A stretch of 64,000 bases of DNA from Paraclostridium tenue (GTDB lineage Bacteria > Bacillota > Clostridia > Peptostreptococcales > Peptostreptococcaceae). The stretch spans positions 1,080,823 to 1,144,822 of the forward strand of contig NZ_JADPFO010000001.1 in assembly GCF_015668515.1 (NCBI RefSeq), given 5' to 3'. The stretch's first letter is position 1; each line of letters opens with the position of its first letter. A model generated the notes under the pieces. That model ran no database searches, had not been told where the DNA came from, and saw nothing but the letters and a program-made list of their open reading frames with translations. Positions 34,120 to 42,527 of the stretch are shown here, in pieces. A program made the position numbers and the translations under genes.

Positions 34120-35682
34120 TTAATAAACTTCTTTTTTTCTTGGTATTATAGGTTGTTTATATTTTTTTTCAACTCTATATTCTTTATCTATTGCTTTTTT
34201 TATTATTTTAGCTTTTTCTTCTTCTAATTTAACTTCTTCTTTCAATGCTTTTGTTATAGAAACTATACTTATTAGCATTATTATTGCAAAAGGAAAAGCT
34301 GATACTATTGATACTGTTTGTAATGTTTCTAACCCTCCTGATATTAATAACACTACTGCTAATAGAGCTTGTATAACTCCCCATGTTATTTTCTTTTTAT
34401 TGCTTGGGTTTAAATCTCCATCAGAGGTAAACATCCCAAGTACATATGTTGCTGAATCCGCAGATGATACGAAGAATGTACATAGTAAAATCATAGCTAC
34501 TACTGATAGTACTTTACCAAATGGATAATTTAAAAAGACTTTAAATAATGCTGTTTCAGTTACCATTGTTGCACCTTTTGCAAAGTCTAATCCTAAATTC
34601 ATTCCTAATGTTCCAAATACAGCAAACCATATTATACAAGCTAATGCTGGAGCTAGTGTTACTCCTATTATAAATTCTCTTATTGTTCTACCTTTTGATA
34701 TTCTCGCTATAAATATTCCAACAAATGGTATCCATGCTATCCACATTGCCCAGTAAAATACTCTCCACTGTGCTACCCATTTACCTGATTGGTCAATATA
34801 TAAACTTTGAGATATAAAATTTTCTAAGTATAATCCTATTCCGTTTGATAAGTTTGATACCATATCCATAGTTGGTCCTATGATTATGGCTCCTAATAAA
34901 AGTGAAAATGCTAAAGTTAAGTTTATATTAGATAGTAGTTTTATTCCTTTGTCTAAACCACTAGTTGAACTTTTGATATATAGTATTGTTGCTATAGCTA
35001 TTATAAGCATTTGTACATATATAGTATTTTTTATACCAAACATATACTCAAGACCACCTGCTATTTGCATTGTTCCCATACCTAGAGATGTTGCTATTCC
35101 TGTTACAGTTGTAAATACCGCTAATATATCTATTGTCTTACCTATTTTACCTTTTACTCCTTCTTCTCCTAATATAGGTAAAAACACACTACTTATAAGC
35201 CCTGGTGCATCTTTTCTAAACTGAAAATACGCAAGTGATAATCCCATTATTGCATATGCTGCCCATGGAGTTAATCCCCAGTGCATAAATGATTGTTGCA
35301 TTGCAAAATTTATAGATTCTTGACTTCCAGGCGTTAATCCTATAGGTGATACCATATGTTTTAATGGCTCTACTGCACCAAAAAATACTAATCCTATTCC
35401 CATTCCTGCTCCAAATAACATTGAAAACCATGATAAGTTACTAAATTCCGGTCTATCTGTATCTTTACCAAGTCTTATGTTTCCATATTTACTAAAAGCT
35501 AAAAATACTGCAAATATTACTAAGGCAAGCATTACTAATAAGTATACCCAGTTAAAATTGCTTACTATTAAGTTAAATCCTTTATTTGATACTTCTTTAA
35601 ACATGTCTGGTGATATTAATCCAAATATCACCACCATACTGGTCAGTACTAATGATATTTTAAATACGATATTATTTTTCAT
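34120..35682 (-). CDS. BCCT-family betaine/choline/carnitine transporter
   Basis: A 520-aa membrane protein with twelve predicted helices. The BCCT signature includes GAGMGIGLVFFGAVEP, whose Gly-Met-Gly-Ile-Gly unwound segment of the third helix matches glycine-betaine-type members, and the aromatic signature WAMWIAWIPFVGIFIARISKGRTIRE. It imports compatible solutes, probably with Na+. The C-terminal tail (about 30 residues, very basic) may sense osmotic state as in BetP. A CAAAGT-N4-ACTTTG inverted repeat precedes the gene, and a BusR-like regulator is opposite, so c-di-AMP-linked osmoregulation is likely. Confidence 0.92.
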   Translation of the reverse strand: MKNNIVFKISLVLTSMVVIFGLISPDMFKEVSNKGFNLIVSNFNWVYLLVMLALVIFAVFLAFSKYGNIRLGKDTDRPEFSNLSWFSMLFGAGMGIGLVFFGAVEPLKHMVSPIGLTPGSQESINFAMQQSFMHWGLTPWAAYAIMGLSLAYFQFRKDAPGLISSVFLPILGEEGVKGKIGKTIDILAVFTTVTGIATSLGMGTMQIAGGLEYMFGIKNTIYVQMLIIAIATILYIKSSTSGLDKGIKLLSNINLTLAFSLLLGAIIIGPTMDMVSNLSNGIGLYLENFISQSLYIDQSGKWVAQWRVFYWAMWIAWIPFVGIFIARISKGRTIREFIIGVTLAPALACIIWFAVFGTLGMNLGLDFAKGATMVTETALFKVFLNYPFGKVLSVVAMILLCTFFVSSADSATYVLGMFTSDGDLNPSNKKKITWGVIQALLAVVLLISGGLETLQTVSIVSAFPFAIIMLISIVSITKALKEEVKLEEEKAKIIKKAIDKEYRVEKKYKQPIIPRKKEVY

Positions 35683-35718
35683 ATTATTCCTCCTATTTTA
35701 TTATTTATATTTTCAAAT

Positions 35719-35734
35719 CAAAGTAACAACTTTG
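35719..35734. promoter_or_regulatory. Inverted repeat upstream of the BCCT gene (candidate operator)
   Basis: CAAAGT-AACA-ACTTTG lies about 35-50 bases before the BCCT start, where a repressor would block the promoter. It is a candidate site for the BusR-like regulator. Weaker support: only one copy is seen. Confidence 0.4.
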
Positions 35735-35851
35735 TTAATGCATTAAGTTTTTTCTTGAAGCAACTTGATTGTAACATAGAGTTGTTTCTTTTGCAAATCG
35801 AAGTCCTTATTTATCTCCTCTAAATTAAAGATTTTTTACTTAAAACAATAA

Positions 35852-35959
35852 AAAAAGCTATCTTATTTTTTAATAGTAAAAAGGTATTCAAAAGCAGATG
35901 ATATCAATGTATACATTCTACCTTTTAGTTTATTTTTACTATTTTTAAGATAGCTTTTT
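35852..35959 (-). repeat. Long compound hairpin, possible terminator or small RNA
   Basis: The outer 14-bp arms (AAAAAGCTATCTTA and complement, 35852-35865 and 35946-35959) enclose a second pair (AATAGTAAAAA / TTTTTACTATT), with a loop of about 50 bases. The whole 108-bp element follows the PIG-L gene on the minus strand. It is much larger than an ordinary terminator. The rest of 35683-35987 holds no gene. Confidence 0.65.
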
Positions 35960-35987
35960 AAATATTTTTTATTTTTATTAAATTTTA

Positions 35988-36782
35988 TTAATAAAAGCTT
36001 AGTACAGATGTATAATTAGGATCACTGTATAAATGATCAAAGTATCTGTGAGTTGAAGTATATCCTATTCCAAATCTTTGCTCTTTTTCATTTACAATTT
36101 TGTATTGATCAATAGCTTTTTTAGACTTATCTTTTTCTTCTTTAGTCTCTGATTTGTAAATATCTCTTTTGTCTTTAGGTATATATTCTAAATATTCAGG
36201 TTTGATAAAATATCTAGCATCTGCTACTTTATGTTCATCACTAAGCTTTTTTAGAACTTGACCATTTTTTCTATGCATTATATGATTATCATATCTATAG
36301 TGATGGGCTACTTGAGTAACATCTCCTAGTTCTTTTTCAAATTTTAATATAGTTTTTTCCATAAGGTCATAATGAGTACCTGGTTTTTCAGCTTCATCTG
36401 CAAGTATTACTATATTACTGTCTTTAACACCTAATTCATGTAAAGCAGCTTTAAATTCATTGTTTCTAAGAATTTCTTTTTCTTTTCTAGTTATACCTTT
36501 AAATCTAGGTATTTGATTAAAAACATTAACGCCTGATCCATCTGAAACTAGTACAACATATACATTATTAGCACCACATTGTTTTACTGCGTCTGAAATA
36601 GCACTCACACCCCATAAAATTTCATCATCTTGATGTTGAGGGTAAAATACAACATGATCTTTAAATCTTTTGCGTAATGTTTTTTCACTTTGAGTATTTT
36701 GAGTGTTTAAAGTCTTAATTGTAATTCCTACAACCAAAATTAAAAGTATGCTAAAAATTATTTTAATGTTTTTATTTTTCAA
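35988..36782 (-). CDS. Membrane-anchored PIG-L/LmbE-like deacetylase
   Basis: A 264-aa protein with an N-terminal hydrophobic anchor (residues about 6-24) and an extracytoplasmic PIG-L domain. The metal/catalytic motif appears as HQDDEILWG, a version of the usual HPDDE, near residue 51. A second metal site is probably in the HHYRYDNHIMHR segment. PIG-L enzymes deacetylate N-acetylglucosamine-type groups on lipids or glycans, so outside the cell it may modify peptidoglycan, surface glycan or a host sugar. It starts at TTG 36782, with GGTGGTGA upstream. It lies downstream of the nan operon on the same strand but has an intergenic gap of about 145 bases. The pairing with sialic acid use is suggestive only. 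Confidence 0.72.
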   Translation of the reverse strand: MKNKNIKIIFSILLILVVGITIKTLNTQNTQSEKTLRKRFKDHVVFYPQHQDDEILWGVSAISDAVKQCGANNVYVVLVSDGSGVNVFNQIPRFKGITRKEKEILRNNEFKAALHELGVKDSNIVILADEAEKPGTHYDLMEKTILKFEKELGDVTQVAHHYRYDNHIMHRKNGQVLKKLSDEHKVADARYFIKPEYLEYIPKDKRDIYKSETKEEKDKSKKAIDQYKIVNEKEQRFGIGYTSTHRYFDHLYSDPNYTSVLSFY

Positions 36783-36927
36783 ATTGTCACCACCTAGTAT
36801 TTTATTTTTTGTCGAAAACGGTCATATTTTTGTACTAAGTGTATATATTAGCATAATTTTCTATATAAATACAGACTGTAGATAATTTTGACACAAATTT
36901 GTTACATTTTACTTTAAAAATCTCTAA

Positions 36928-37773
36928 TTAAAGAAGTTTTATAGCTTTAGTTGTCTTTACTTTTCTTTCTAGTGATTCTTTGAATTTTTGTTTAACTACT
37001 TGTGTATATACAAGATCTATTATAAAAAACTGAGCTAACTTAGATGATATAGATCCAGTTTCAAGTAAAGTTTCTTGAGATATATAACCTAAATTGACAT
37101 CTGATATACTTTTTAAATTTGATTCTTTATTTTCTGTTATAGAAATTACATCTACATTATTTTCTTTAGCCATATTAACAGCTTTTATAATTTCTTTCGT
37201 CTCACCTGAGTGAGATATAGCTATTACTAAATCACCTTTTTCCATAATAGATGCCATCATTATCATAGTATGGCTACTATCAAAACTACTACAATTTAAA
37301 CCTATTCTCATAAATTTGTAATTAGAATCCTGTGCTATTATTCCTGAATATCCAATTCCTATAAAATATATTCTTCTAGCATTAATTATTAAATCTGCAC
37401 ATTTACATATATCTTCATTTTGTATTATATCTACAGTTTTACTTAGTATATTTATATTTGAACTTAATAACTTCTTAGCTGTTTCAGAAACTGGTTCATC
37501 ATTCTCTATATTATTATTTATAATATTTTCTTTTTTATTACTAATTGTAGATACTTCTTTAGTAAGAGTTACTTTAAAATCTTGAAGACTTGAAAATCCC
37601 ATCTTTCTTGCAAACCTTGTTATAGTTGATTCTCCTAGGTTACTTTCTTTTGCTATTTGTGAAATAGGCTTATAAGAAAAGTTATCTAAATTATTTTTTA
37701 TATAATCTATAAGTAGTTTATCCGATTTTGTGGCTTTAAAATCTGGTGTTTCTAATTTTTCTAATATATTCAT
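36928..37773 (-). CDS. nanR: RpiR-family regulator of sialic acid genes
   Basis: A 281-aa RpiR/MurR-type regulator. An N-terminal helix-turn-helix (IAKESNLGESTITRFARKMGF) precedes a C-terminal SIS sugar-phosphate-binding domain (about 120-250; IYFIGIGYSGIIAQDS and ISHSGETKEI loops). In Firmicute nan operons such a protein typically responds to N-acetylmannosamine-6-phosphate. It is the last gene of the nan operon and begins 4 bases after nanK (ATG 37773), so it is co-transcribed. The name is by context. Confidence 0.85.
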   Translation of the reverse strand: MNILEKLETPDFKATKSDKLLIDYIKNNLDNFSYKPISQIAKESNLGESTITRFARKMGFSSLQDFKVTLTKEVSTISNKKENIINNNIENDEPVSETAKKLLSSNINILSKTVDIIQNEDICKCADLIINARRIYFIGIGYSGIIAQDSNYKFMRIGLNCSSFDSSHTMIMMASIMEKGDLVIAISHSGETKEIIKAVNMAKENNVDVISITENKESNLKSISDVNLGYISQETLLETGSISSKLAQFFIIDLVYTQVVKQKFKESLERKVKTTKAIKLL

Positions 37774-37777
37774 AATA

Positions 37778-38677
37778 TCATTCTACCTTATCCCTTTTTT
37801 GTAAAAAGTTGTATAATGCACCTAACATACCTGCATCATTTTTTTGTTTTGCAAACTCTAATTTCGTATTTTTATATATACTTTCTATTAATGTATTTTT
37901 AAGTTCTTTTTCTATTTTAGGCTTTAAAAATTCTTCTTGTGCCATTATTCCTCCACCTAGTATTACTACTTGAGGATTTATTATATAACATATATTTGAT
38001 ATTCCAATTGCTAAATCTTTTACCATGTTATCTATTTCTTCTAAACAATCTTTGTCATTTTCTTTTGCTAATTCAAATACTATTTTACCATTTAAATCCA
38101 TATAGTTCATGTTCTTTTTCTTTGCTATCCTCTTAATTAAGCTACTAGTAGATGCTCTATCTTGAAAACTTTTTCCATTTATATATATATATCCGACTTC
38201 TCCTGCACTATTGCTAAAACCTGGTATTAGTTTGTTATCTATTATTATACAACCTCCAATTCCAGTTCCAATAGTTAAGCACACTGAAGAATTAGAGCCT
38301 TTTCCAGCTCCTAGCCACATTTCTCCAAGGCCTGCACAGTTTACATCATTTTCAACTTCACACAATATATTAAATTCTTTTTCAACTTCTTTTTTTATTT
38401 CAATTCCAGTATAATTTGGTATTAAATCTTCAAGTGCATATAATATTTTACCTTCTTTTGAGTCTACCATTCCTGCCGTAGATATTGCAATTCCACTTAT
38501 ATCATAGTCTTTTTTATATTCTCTTATTATTGATTTTATCTTTTGAAGTATTCCAGTTCCACCTTTTTGAATAGCTTCTGTAGGCATACTATTTTTAGTT
38601 ATTATATTTCCATCTTCTTTTATAACTGAATATTTTATAGATGTTCCTCCTACATCTATGCAAATAAAGTTTTTCAT
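37778..38677 (-). CDS. nanK: N-acetylmannosamine kinase (ROK family)
   Basis: A 299-aa ROK-family sugar kinase. The phosphate-1 motif IDVGGTSIKYSVI opens the protein, ENDVNCAGLGE holds the catalytic Asp, and CLTIGTGIGGCII and ILGGGIMAQEE form the other ATP loops. The usual CxCGxxGCxE zinc motif of ROK proteins is absent, replaced by a GEVGYIYING segment, as in several clostridial NanK proteins. It phosphorylates N-acetylmannosamine at C6. ATG 38677 follows GGGGG. Being inside the nan operon identifies the substrate; fructokinase or glucokinase are less likely. Confidence 0.88.
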   Translation of the reverse strand: MKNFICIDVGGTSIKYSVIKEDGNIITKNSMPTEAIQKGGTGILQKIKSIIREYKKDYDISGIAISTAGMVDSKEGKILYALEDLIPNYTGIEIKKEVEKEFNILCEVENDVNCAGLGEMWLGAGKGSNSSVCLTIGTGIGGCIIIDNKLIPGFSNSAGEVGYIYINGKSFQDRASTSSLIKRIAKKKNMNYMDLNGKIVFELAKENDKDCLEEIDNMVKDLAIGISNICYIINPQVVILGGGIMAQEEFLKPKIEKELKNTLIESIYKNTKLEFAKQKNDAGMLGALYNFLQKRDKVE

Positions 38678-38703
38678 GTTAATTCCCCCAATTGTCGTTA
38701 AAT

Positions 38704-39507
38704 TTATATGTAATCATTTTGTAATTTTTCTAATTTATATATATATTCTCTGTATTTTTCTAAGTCTATAGTATCTTTTAATTCTATATCTTTTTTATTA
38801 TCATTGTATTTTAAAATATTATCACTTAAATCTCTTCCTAATATATTTAAACCTATTTGAGAGTAATGAACATCATCTATAGTTAGATTTTCATCATGAA
38901 AAGTCATTGCTCTATTACTTCCTAAGCTTAAAATATCACACTCTTTACATGCTATAAATTGAGCTGCTGCTATTTTTTTTGTTCTAGTAAAGTAATCTTT
39001 GTGACCTAGCCAATAACCTGTTAAACTTACAAACATTTTATCAATATTACATTCATCTTTTAATCTATTGGCAATATCTTTTAAATTTTCTTTGTAATAT
39101 ATTGGGTCACTTCCGTATTTTGCATCACTTTCTCCTTGTATCCATATTACATATTTGTTTTTTATTTCATATTTTTCACTTATTAACTTAACACCTTTGT
39201 TAAATTTAATTATAGCATCATCTAAAAACTTATTTGCATCATGATTCCAATTTTTTATTCTTGATCCATCTTTAGCTTCATGAATAAAGCACACTTTATT
39301 TTTTGTAACTTCATTCCATCTATTAGAAAAAGCAGGTGCTATAGTTCCACATCCTTCAGATTTTTCAAGTTCACATCTCATTTTTATAATTTCATTATTA
39401 CCTAAATACTCAAAGCAGTTTTCATTTGGGATTTCACTATCATCTTTATCTCCAACTCCCCTTGCATTACTTTGACCTATTAATAAAAATACATCTATAT
39501 TTTGCAT
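38704..39507 (-). CDS. Sialate O-acetylesterase-like SGNH hydrolase
   Basis: A 267-aa SASA/DUF303-type SGNH esterase. Block I FLLIGQSNARGVGD carries the nucleophile Ser, WIQGESDAKYG is the characteristic central block, and the C-terminal block DDVHYSQIGLNILGRDL provides the Asp-His pair. It removes O-acetyl groups from sialic acid so the lyase can act on it. There is no signal peptide, implying cytoplasmic processing of imported O-acetyl-Neu5Ac. ATG 39507 follows TAGGAGG. A hairpin separates it from the preceding yhcH-type gene. Confidence 0.88.
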   Translation of the reverse strand: MQNIDVFLLIGQSNARGVGDKDDSEIPNENCFEYLGNNEIIKMRCELEKSEGCGTIAPAFSNRWNEVTKNKVCFIHEAKDGSRIKNWNHDANKFLDDAIIKFNKGVKLISEKYEIKNKYVIWIQGESDAKYGSDPIYYKENLKDIANRLKDECNIDKMFVSLTGYWLGHKDYFTRTKKIAAAQFIACKECDILSLGSNRAMTFHDENLTIDDVHYSQIGLNILGRDLSDNILKYNDNKKDIELKDTIDLEKYREYIYKLEKLQNDYI

Positions 39508-39525
39508 ATATCCTCCTAAAAAATT

Positions 39526-39551
39526 AAGGAGAATAGAAAACTATTCTCCTT
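39526..39551 (-). terminator. Intra-operon hairpin between nanQ-like and esterase genes
   Basis: AAGGAGAATAG / CTATTCTCCTT with an AAAA loop and a T-rich tail on both strands. It may attenuate transcription inside the nan operon. Confidence 0.7.
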
Positions 39552-39557
39552 TTTTAC

Positions 39558-40010
39558 CTATCTAATTATTACTTTAAAGATAGCTTTCTTTATATTTTGT
39601 GGTTTATCAACTTCTATTGCTGTCATATGAGCATCTTCTGGAAAACAAATAAGAAAATCTCCTTTGTCTAAATCAACGTATGAATTATTTTTACCTTCAA
39701 GAGGTAGAAAATCTCTTTCTTCTTCATATTCCTTTTGATTTAAGTTCTCTATAAAGTTTAAATCTATTCTTTCACATCCATCTAACATAAGATGAATATC
39801 TATATACTTTTTATGAGCTTCCCAAAATCTATCTTCTCTTTTACAAGTTTCGTATTCTACTATATTTACAAATATATCTTCACCATCAATTTCATAGCTT
39901 CCTTTATCATAATCTAAAAGATTATTATCTTTTGCATATTCAAAACATCTAATTATATCTTTATTCAAATTTGAATAGGTTTTTACATGATTTACATTAC
40001 CAAATATCAT
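39558..40010 (-). CDS. nanQ: YhcH/YjgK/YiaL family protein (sialic acid mutarotase-like)
   Basis: A 150-aa protein of the YhcH/DUF386 cupin-like family. Typical blocks are WEAHKKYIDIHLMLDGCERI, with the conserved His residues, and DKGDFLICFPEDAHMTAI. E. coli NanQ (YhcH) speeds conversion between sialic acid anomers. Here it sits between the transporter and the O-acetylesterase genes. ATG 40010 begins 11 bases after the transporter stop, with GGGGGAAA. Tight coupling supports operon membership. Confidence 0.9.
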   Translation of the reverse strand: MIFGNVNHVKTYSNLNKDIIRCFEYAKDNNLLDYDKGSYEIDGEDIFVNIVEYETCKREDRFWEAHKKYIDIHLMLDGCERIDLNFIENLNQKEYEEERDFLPLEGKNNSYVDLDKGDFLICFPEDAHMTAIEVDKPQNIKKAIFKVIIR

Positions 40011-40021
40011 ATTATTTCCCC

Positions 40022-41524
40022 CTAAGCTTCATAGTGTACTGTTGCTTCTTCTGTAACCTTTTCTTTTACATTGCTTACTTTTATTTGAATTAAACTAACT
40101 ATTTGACCAACAACCACAGATGTAGTTATTGTTATTAGTGAGTATGCCCAAGAAGTTACGTCTGGTACATTGTACTTTAAGAATACTACAAGTATAGCTG
40201 ATACTATAAACCCTACATATGCACCTAATTTAGTAGCTTTTTTACTAAATGCTCCAAGTACAAATATTCCAGCTAAAACTCCAAGCACTAATCCCATAAA
40301 ACTATTAAACCATTCATATGCTGATTTTATTTCTCCATTTGCAAGTATCATAGAAACTCCTATAGCTACAATACCTACTCCTAAAGATATATATTGTGCT
40401 ATTTTAGTTTGCTTTTCAAAGCTCATATCTTTAGATATAAGTGTTTGTATATCTAATGTCCAACTTGTTGCTACTGAGTTTAGTCCAGTTGATAATGTTG
40501 ATTGACTTGCTGCATATATTGCTGCTAATAATATACCTGTAATACCTACTGGTAATTGATATGCTATATATGATGCAAATATTTGGTCTTGCTTAACAGT
40601 TTGAGCTAGTTCTGGATTTTGAGTGTAAAATACAAATAAACAAGTTCCTATTAAATAAAATACTGTTGCAAGTCCCATAGATAGTATTCCGTTTCCATAA
40701 GTCATTTTCTTTAATTGTTTTACATCTGTTGTTGTAGTAAATCTTTGAACTATATCTTGACTTGATATATATGATGAGAATGTATTAAGTCCAGCACCAA
40801 CAAATATTATAAATGCACTTGTTGAAAATATATTTGGATTAAACATTACTTCATTATTAGCTAAGAATTTTTTTCCATCTGTAAGAGTTGACATAACTTC
40901 CCCAAATCCTCCATTAATATTACTAATTAAGAAGAATAGTGTTCCTGTAACCCCTACTATAAGTACAACTCCTTGTATAAAATCTGTCCACAAAACTGAT
41001 TTTAAACCACCTGTATATGAATAAATTATTGCAATTACTCCCATTACTATTATAAGTACATTTACCGAAATCCCTGTAAGGTCTGCTAAAACTACTGATG
41101 GCAAGTACATGATGATTGACATACGACCTATTTGATATATTATAAACATTAAAGCTCCTAAAACTCTAAGACCTTTACTTTTATATCTTATTTCTAAGTA
41201 TTGATATGCTGTATCTAAATCAAGTCTTGCATATAATGGTAAGAAATATCTTATTGTTAAAGGTATTGCTATAAACATTCCAAGTTGTGCAAACCATAAT
41301 ATCCAAGTTCCACCATATGAGTTACCTGCAAGTGATAAAAAAGATATTGGACTTAGTAATGTAGCAAATATAGATACTGAAGTTACCCACCAAGGAATTG
41401 TTCCATCACCTTTGAAGAACTCTTTTCCCTTCATTTCCTTCTTTGAGAAGAATAGTCCAGCTAGTAACACTGCTAATAGATAAATTGCTAGTACGGCAAA
41501 ATCGATGCCTGTAAACCCTACCAT
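40022..41524 (-). CDS. Sodium:solute symporter, likely sialic acid transporter
   Basis: A 500-aa SSS-family (SLC5-type) symporter with about thirteen membrane helices. GFTGIDFAVLAIYLLAVLLAG opens the protein and PWWVTSVSIFATLLSPISFL, SYTGGLKSVLWTDFIQG and AASQSTLSTGLNSVATS are SSS hallmarks with the Na+-binding Ser/Thr. Placed between nanA and nanQ, it is most likely the Na+-coupled Neu5Ac importer (SiaT/NanT class of SSS). The start is ATG 41524, with GGGGG eight bases upstream; a second ATG two codons earlier is possible. The C-terminal tail is short and charged. Confidence 0.9.
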   Translation of the reverse strand: MVGFTGIDFAVLAIYLLAVLLAGLFFSKKEMKGKEFFKGDGTIPWWVTSVSIFATLLSPISFLSLAGNSYGGTWILWFAQLGMFIAIPLTIRYFLPLYARLDLDTAYQYLEIRYKSKGLRVLGALMFIIYQIGRMSIIMYLPSVVLADLTGISVNVLIIVMGVIAIIYSYTGGLKSVLWTDFIQGVVLIVGVTGTLFFLISNINGGFGEVMSTLTDGKKFLANNEVMFNPNIFSTSAFIIFVGAGLNTFSSYISSQDIVQRFTTTTDVKQLKKMTYGNGILSMGLATVFYLIGTCLFVFYTQNPELAQTVKQDQIFASYIAYQLPVGITGILLAAIYAASQSTLSTGLNSVATSWTLDIQTLISKDMSFEKQTKIAQYISLGVGIVAIGVSMILANGEIKSAYEWFNSFMGLVLGVLAGIFVLGAFSKKATKLGAYVGFIVSAILVVFLKYNVPDVTSWAYSLITITTSVVVGQIVSLIQIKVSNVKEKVTEEATVHYEA

Positions 41525-41547
41525 ATTCATGTCCCCCTTATATTTAA

Positions 41548-41572
41548 GGCTATCAAAATTTAATTGATAGCC
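41548..41572 (-). promoter_or_regulatory. Intercistronic hairpin between nanA and the transporter
   Basis: GGCTATCAA / TTGATAGCC with a seven-base A/T loop and no T-tail, just after the nanA stop. It is more likely an mRNA-stabilising or processing hairpin than a terminator. Confidence 0.55.
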
Positions 41573-41593
41573 CATTATTAATATTGTTAAACA

Positions 41594-42487
41594 CTAAGCA
41601 TTTACTTTATCTAATTCTTTTACAAAATATTTATTATACATTTCTTTAGCTTTTTGTTTCATTTCTTCAGTTGCTTCTTTCATAGGTTGTCTACAATATC
41701 CTGCTTCTACCCCTTGTTCTTCAAGTATTAATTTTATAGTTTGATATAATCCATTTCCTAATATATCAGTTATTAAATCATTTGTTATGTGTTGTATTTC
41801 TCTAGCTTCTTCTATTTTATTATTTTTAGCTAGTTCAAATATTTGCTTAGCTCTAACACCATTTACATTAAATGTTGAACCTATAGCACCATCTACTCCT
41901 AAAACAACTGCTGGTAACATCATTTCATCAAATCCTGCATATATTAACTTGTCTGGGAATCTCTTTCTCATTCTTTCTAGTAAGTAGAAATCTGCTGCTG
42001 TAAATTTAACCCCTATTATTTTTTCATTTTCAAATAACTCAGCAAACTGGTCTAAACTCATATTTACACCAGTTAAAAATGGTATAGAATATATTATCAT
42101 TTTATTATCTACTGAATTTACTATTGTTTCATAGTAGTGTTTGATTTCCTCAAAATCAAATTTATAATAAAAAGGTGTAACAGCACTTAATGAATCATAT
42201 CCTAATTCTGTAGCAAATTTAGCAAGTTCAACTGCTTCTTTTAAGTTAACTGATCCTACTTGTGCTATTAATTTAATATCGTTTTTAGCTTCATCTTTAG
42301 CTATTTCAAATATTCTTTTCTTTTCATCAGTTGATAACATAAAGTTTTCACCTGTTGAACCACCTACATATAGACCATCTACCTTACAAACGTCTATATT
42401 ATGTCTTACTATTTGTCTTAACCCCTTTTCGTTTATATTTCCATTTTCATCAAATGATACTAATAAAGCTGAATAAATCCCTTTCAT
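41594..42487 (-). CDS. nanA: N-acetylneuraminate lyase
   Basis: A 297-aa DapA/NAL-family class I aldolase. The GGSTGENFML loop binds the carboxylate. The catalytic Tyr is in IIYSIPFLTG and the Schiff-base Lys is in GVKFTAADFYLLERM near residue 160. It splits N-acetylneuraminate into N-acetylmannosamine and pyruvate in the cytoplasm. ATG 42487 follows GGGAGGATAAG. It is second in the operon, after nanE. Confidence 0.94.
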   Translation of the reverse strand: MKGIYSALLVSFDENGNINEKGLRQIVRHNIDVCKVDGLYVGGSTGENFMLSTDEKKRIFEIAKDEAKNDIKLIAQVGSVNLKEAVELAKFATELGYDSLSAVTPFYYKFDFEEIKHYYETIVNSVDNKMIIYSIPFLTGVNMSLDQFAELFENEKIIGVKFTAADFYLLERMRKRFPDKLIYAGFDEMMLPAVVLGVDGAIGSTFNVNGVRAKQIFELAKNNKIEEAREIQHITNDLITDILGNGLYQTIKLILEEQGVEAGYCRQPMKEATEEMKQKAKEMYNKYFVKELDKVNA

Positions 42488-42527
42488 GTTCTTATCCTCC
42501 CATATTTTATTTTGATTTTTAATATTT

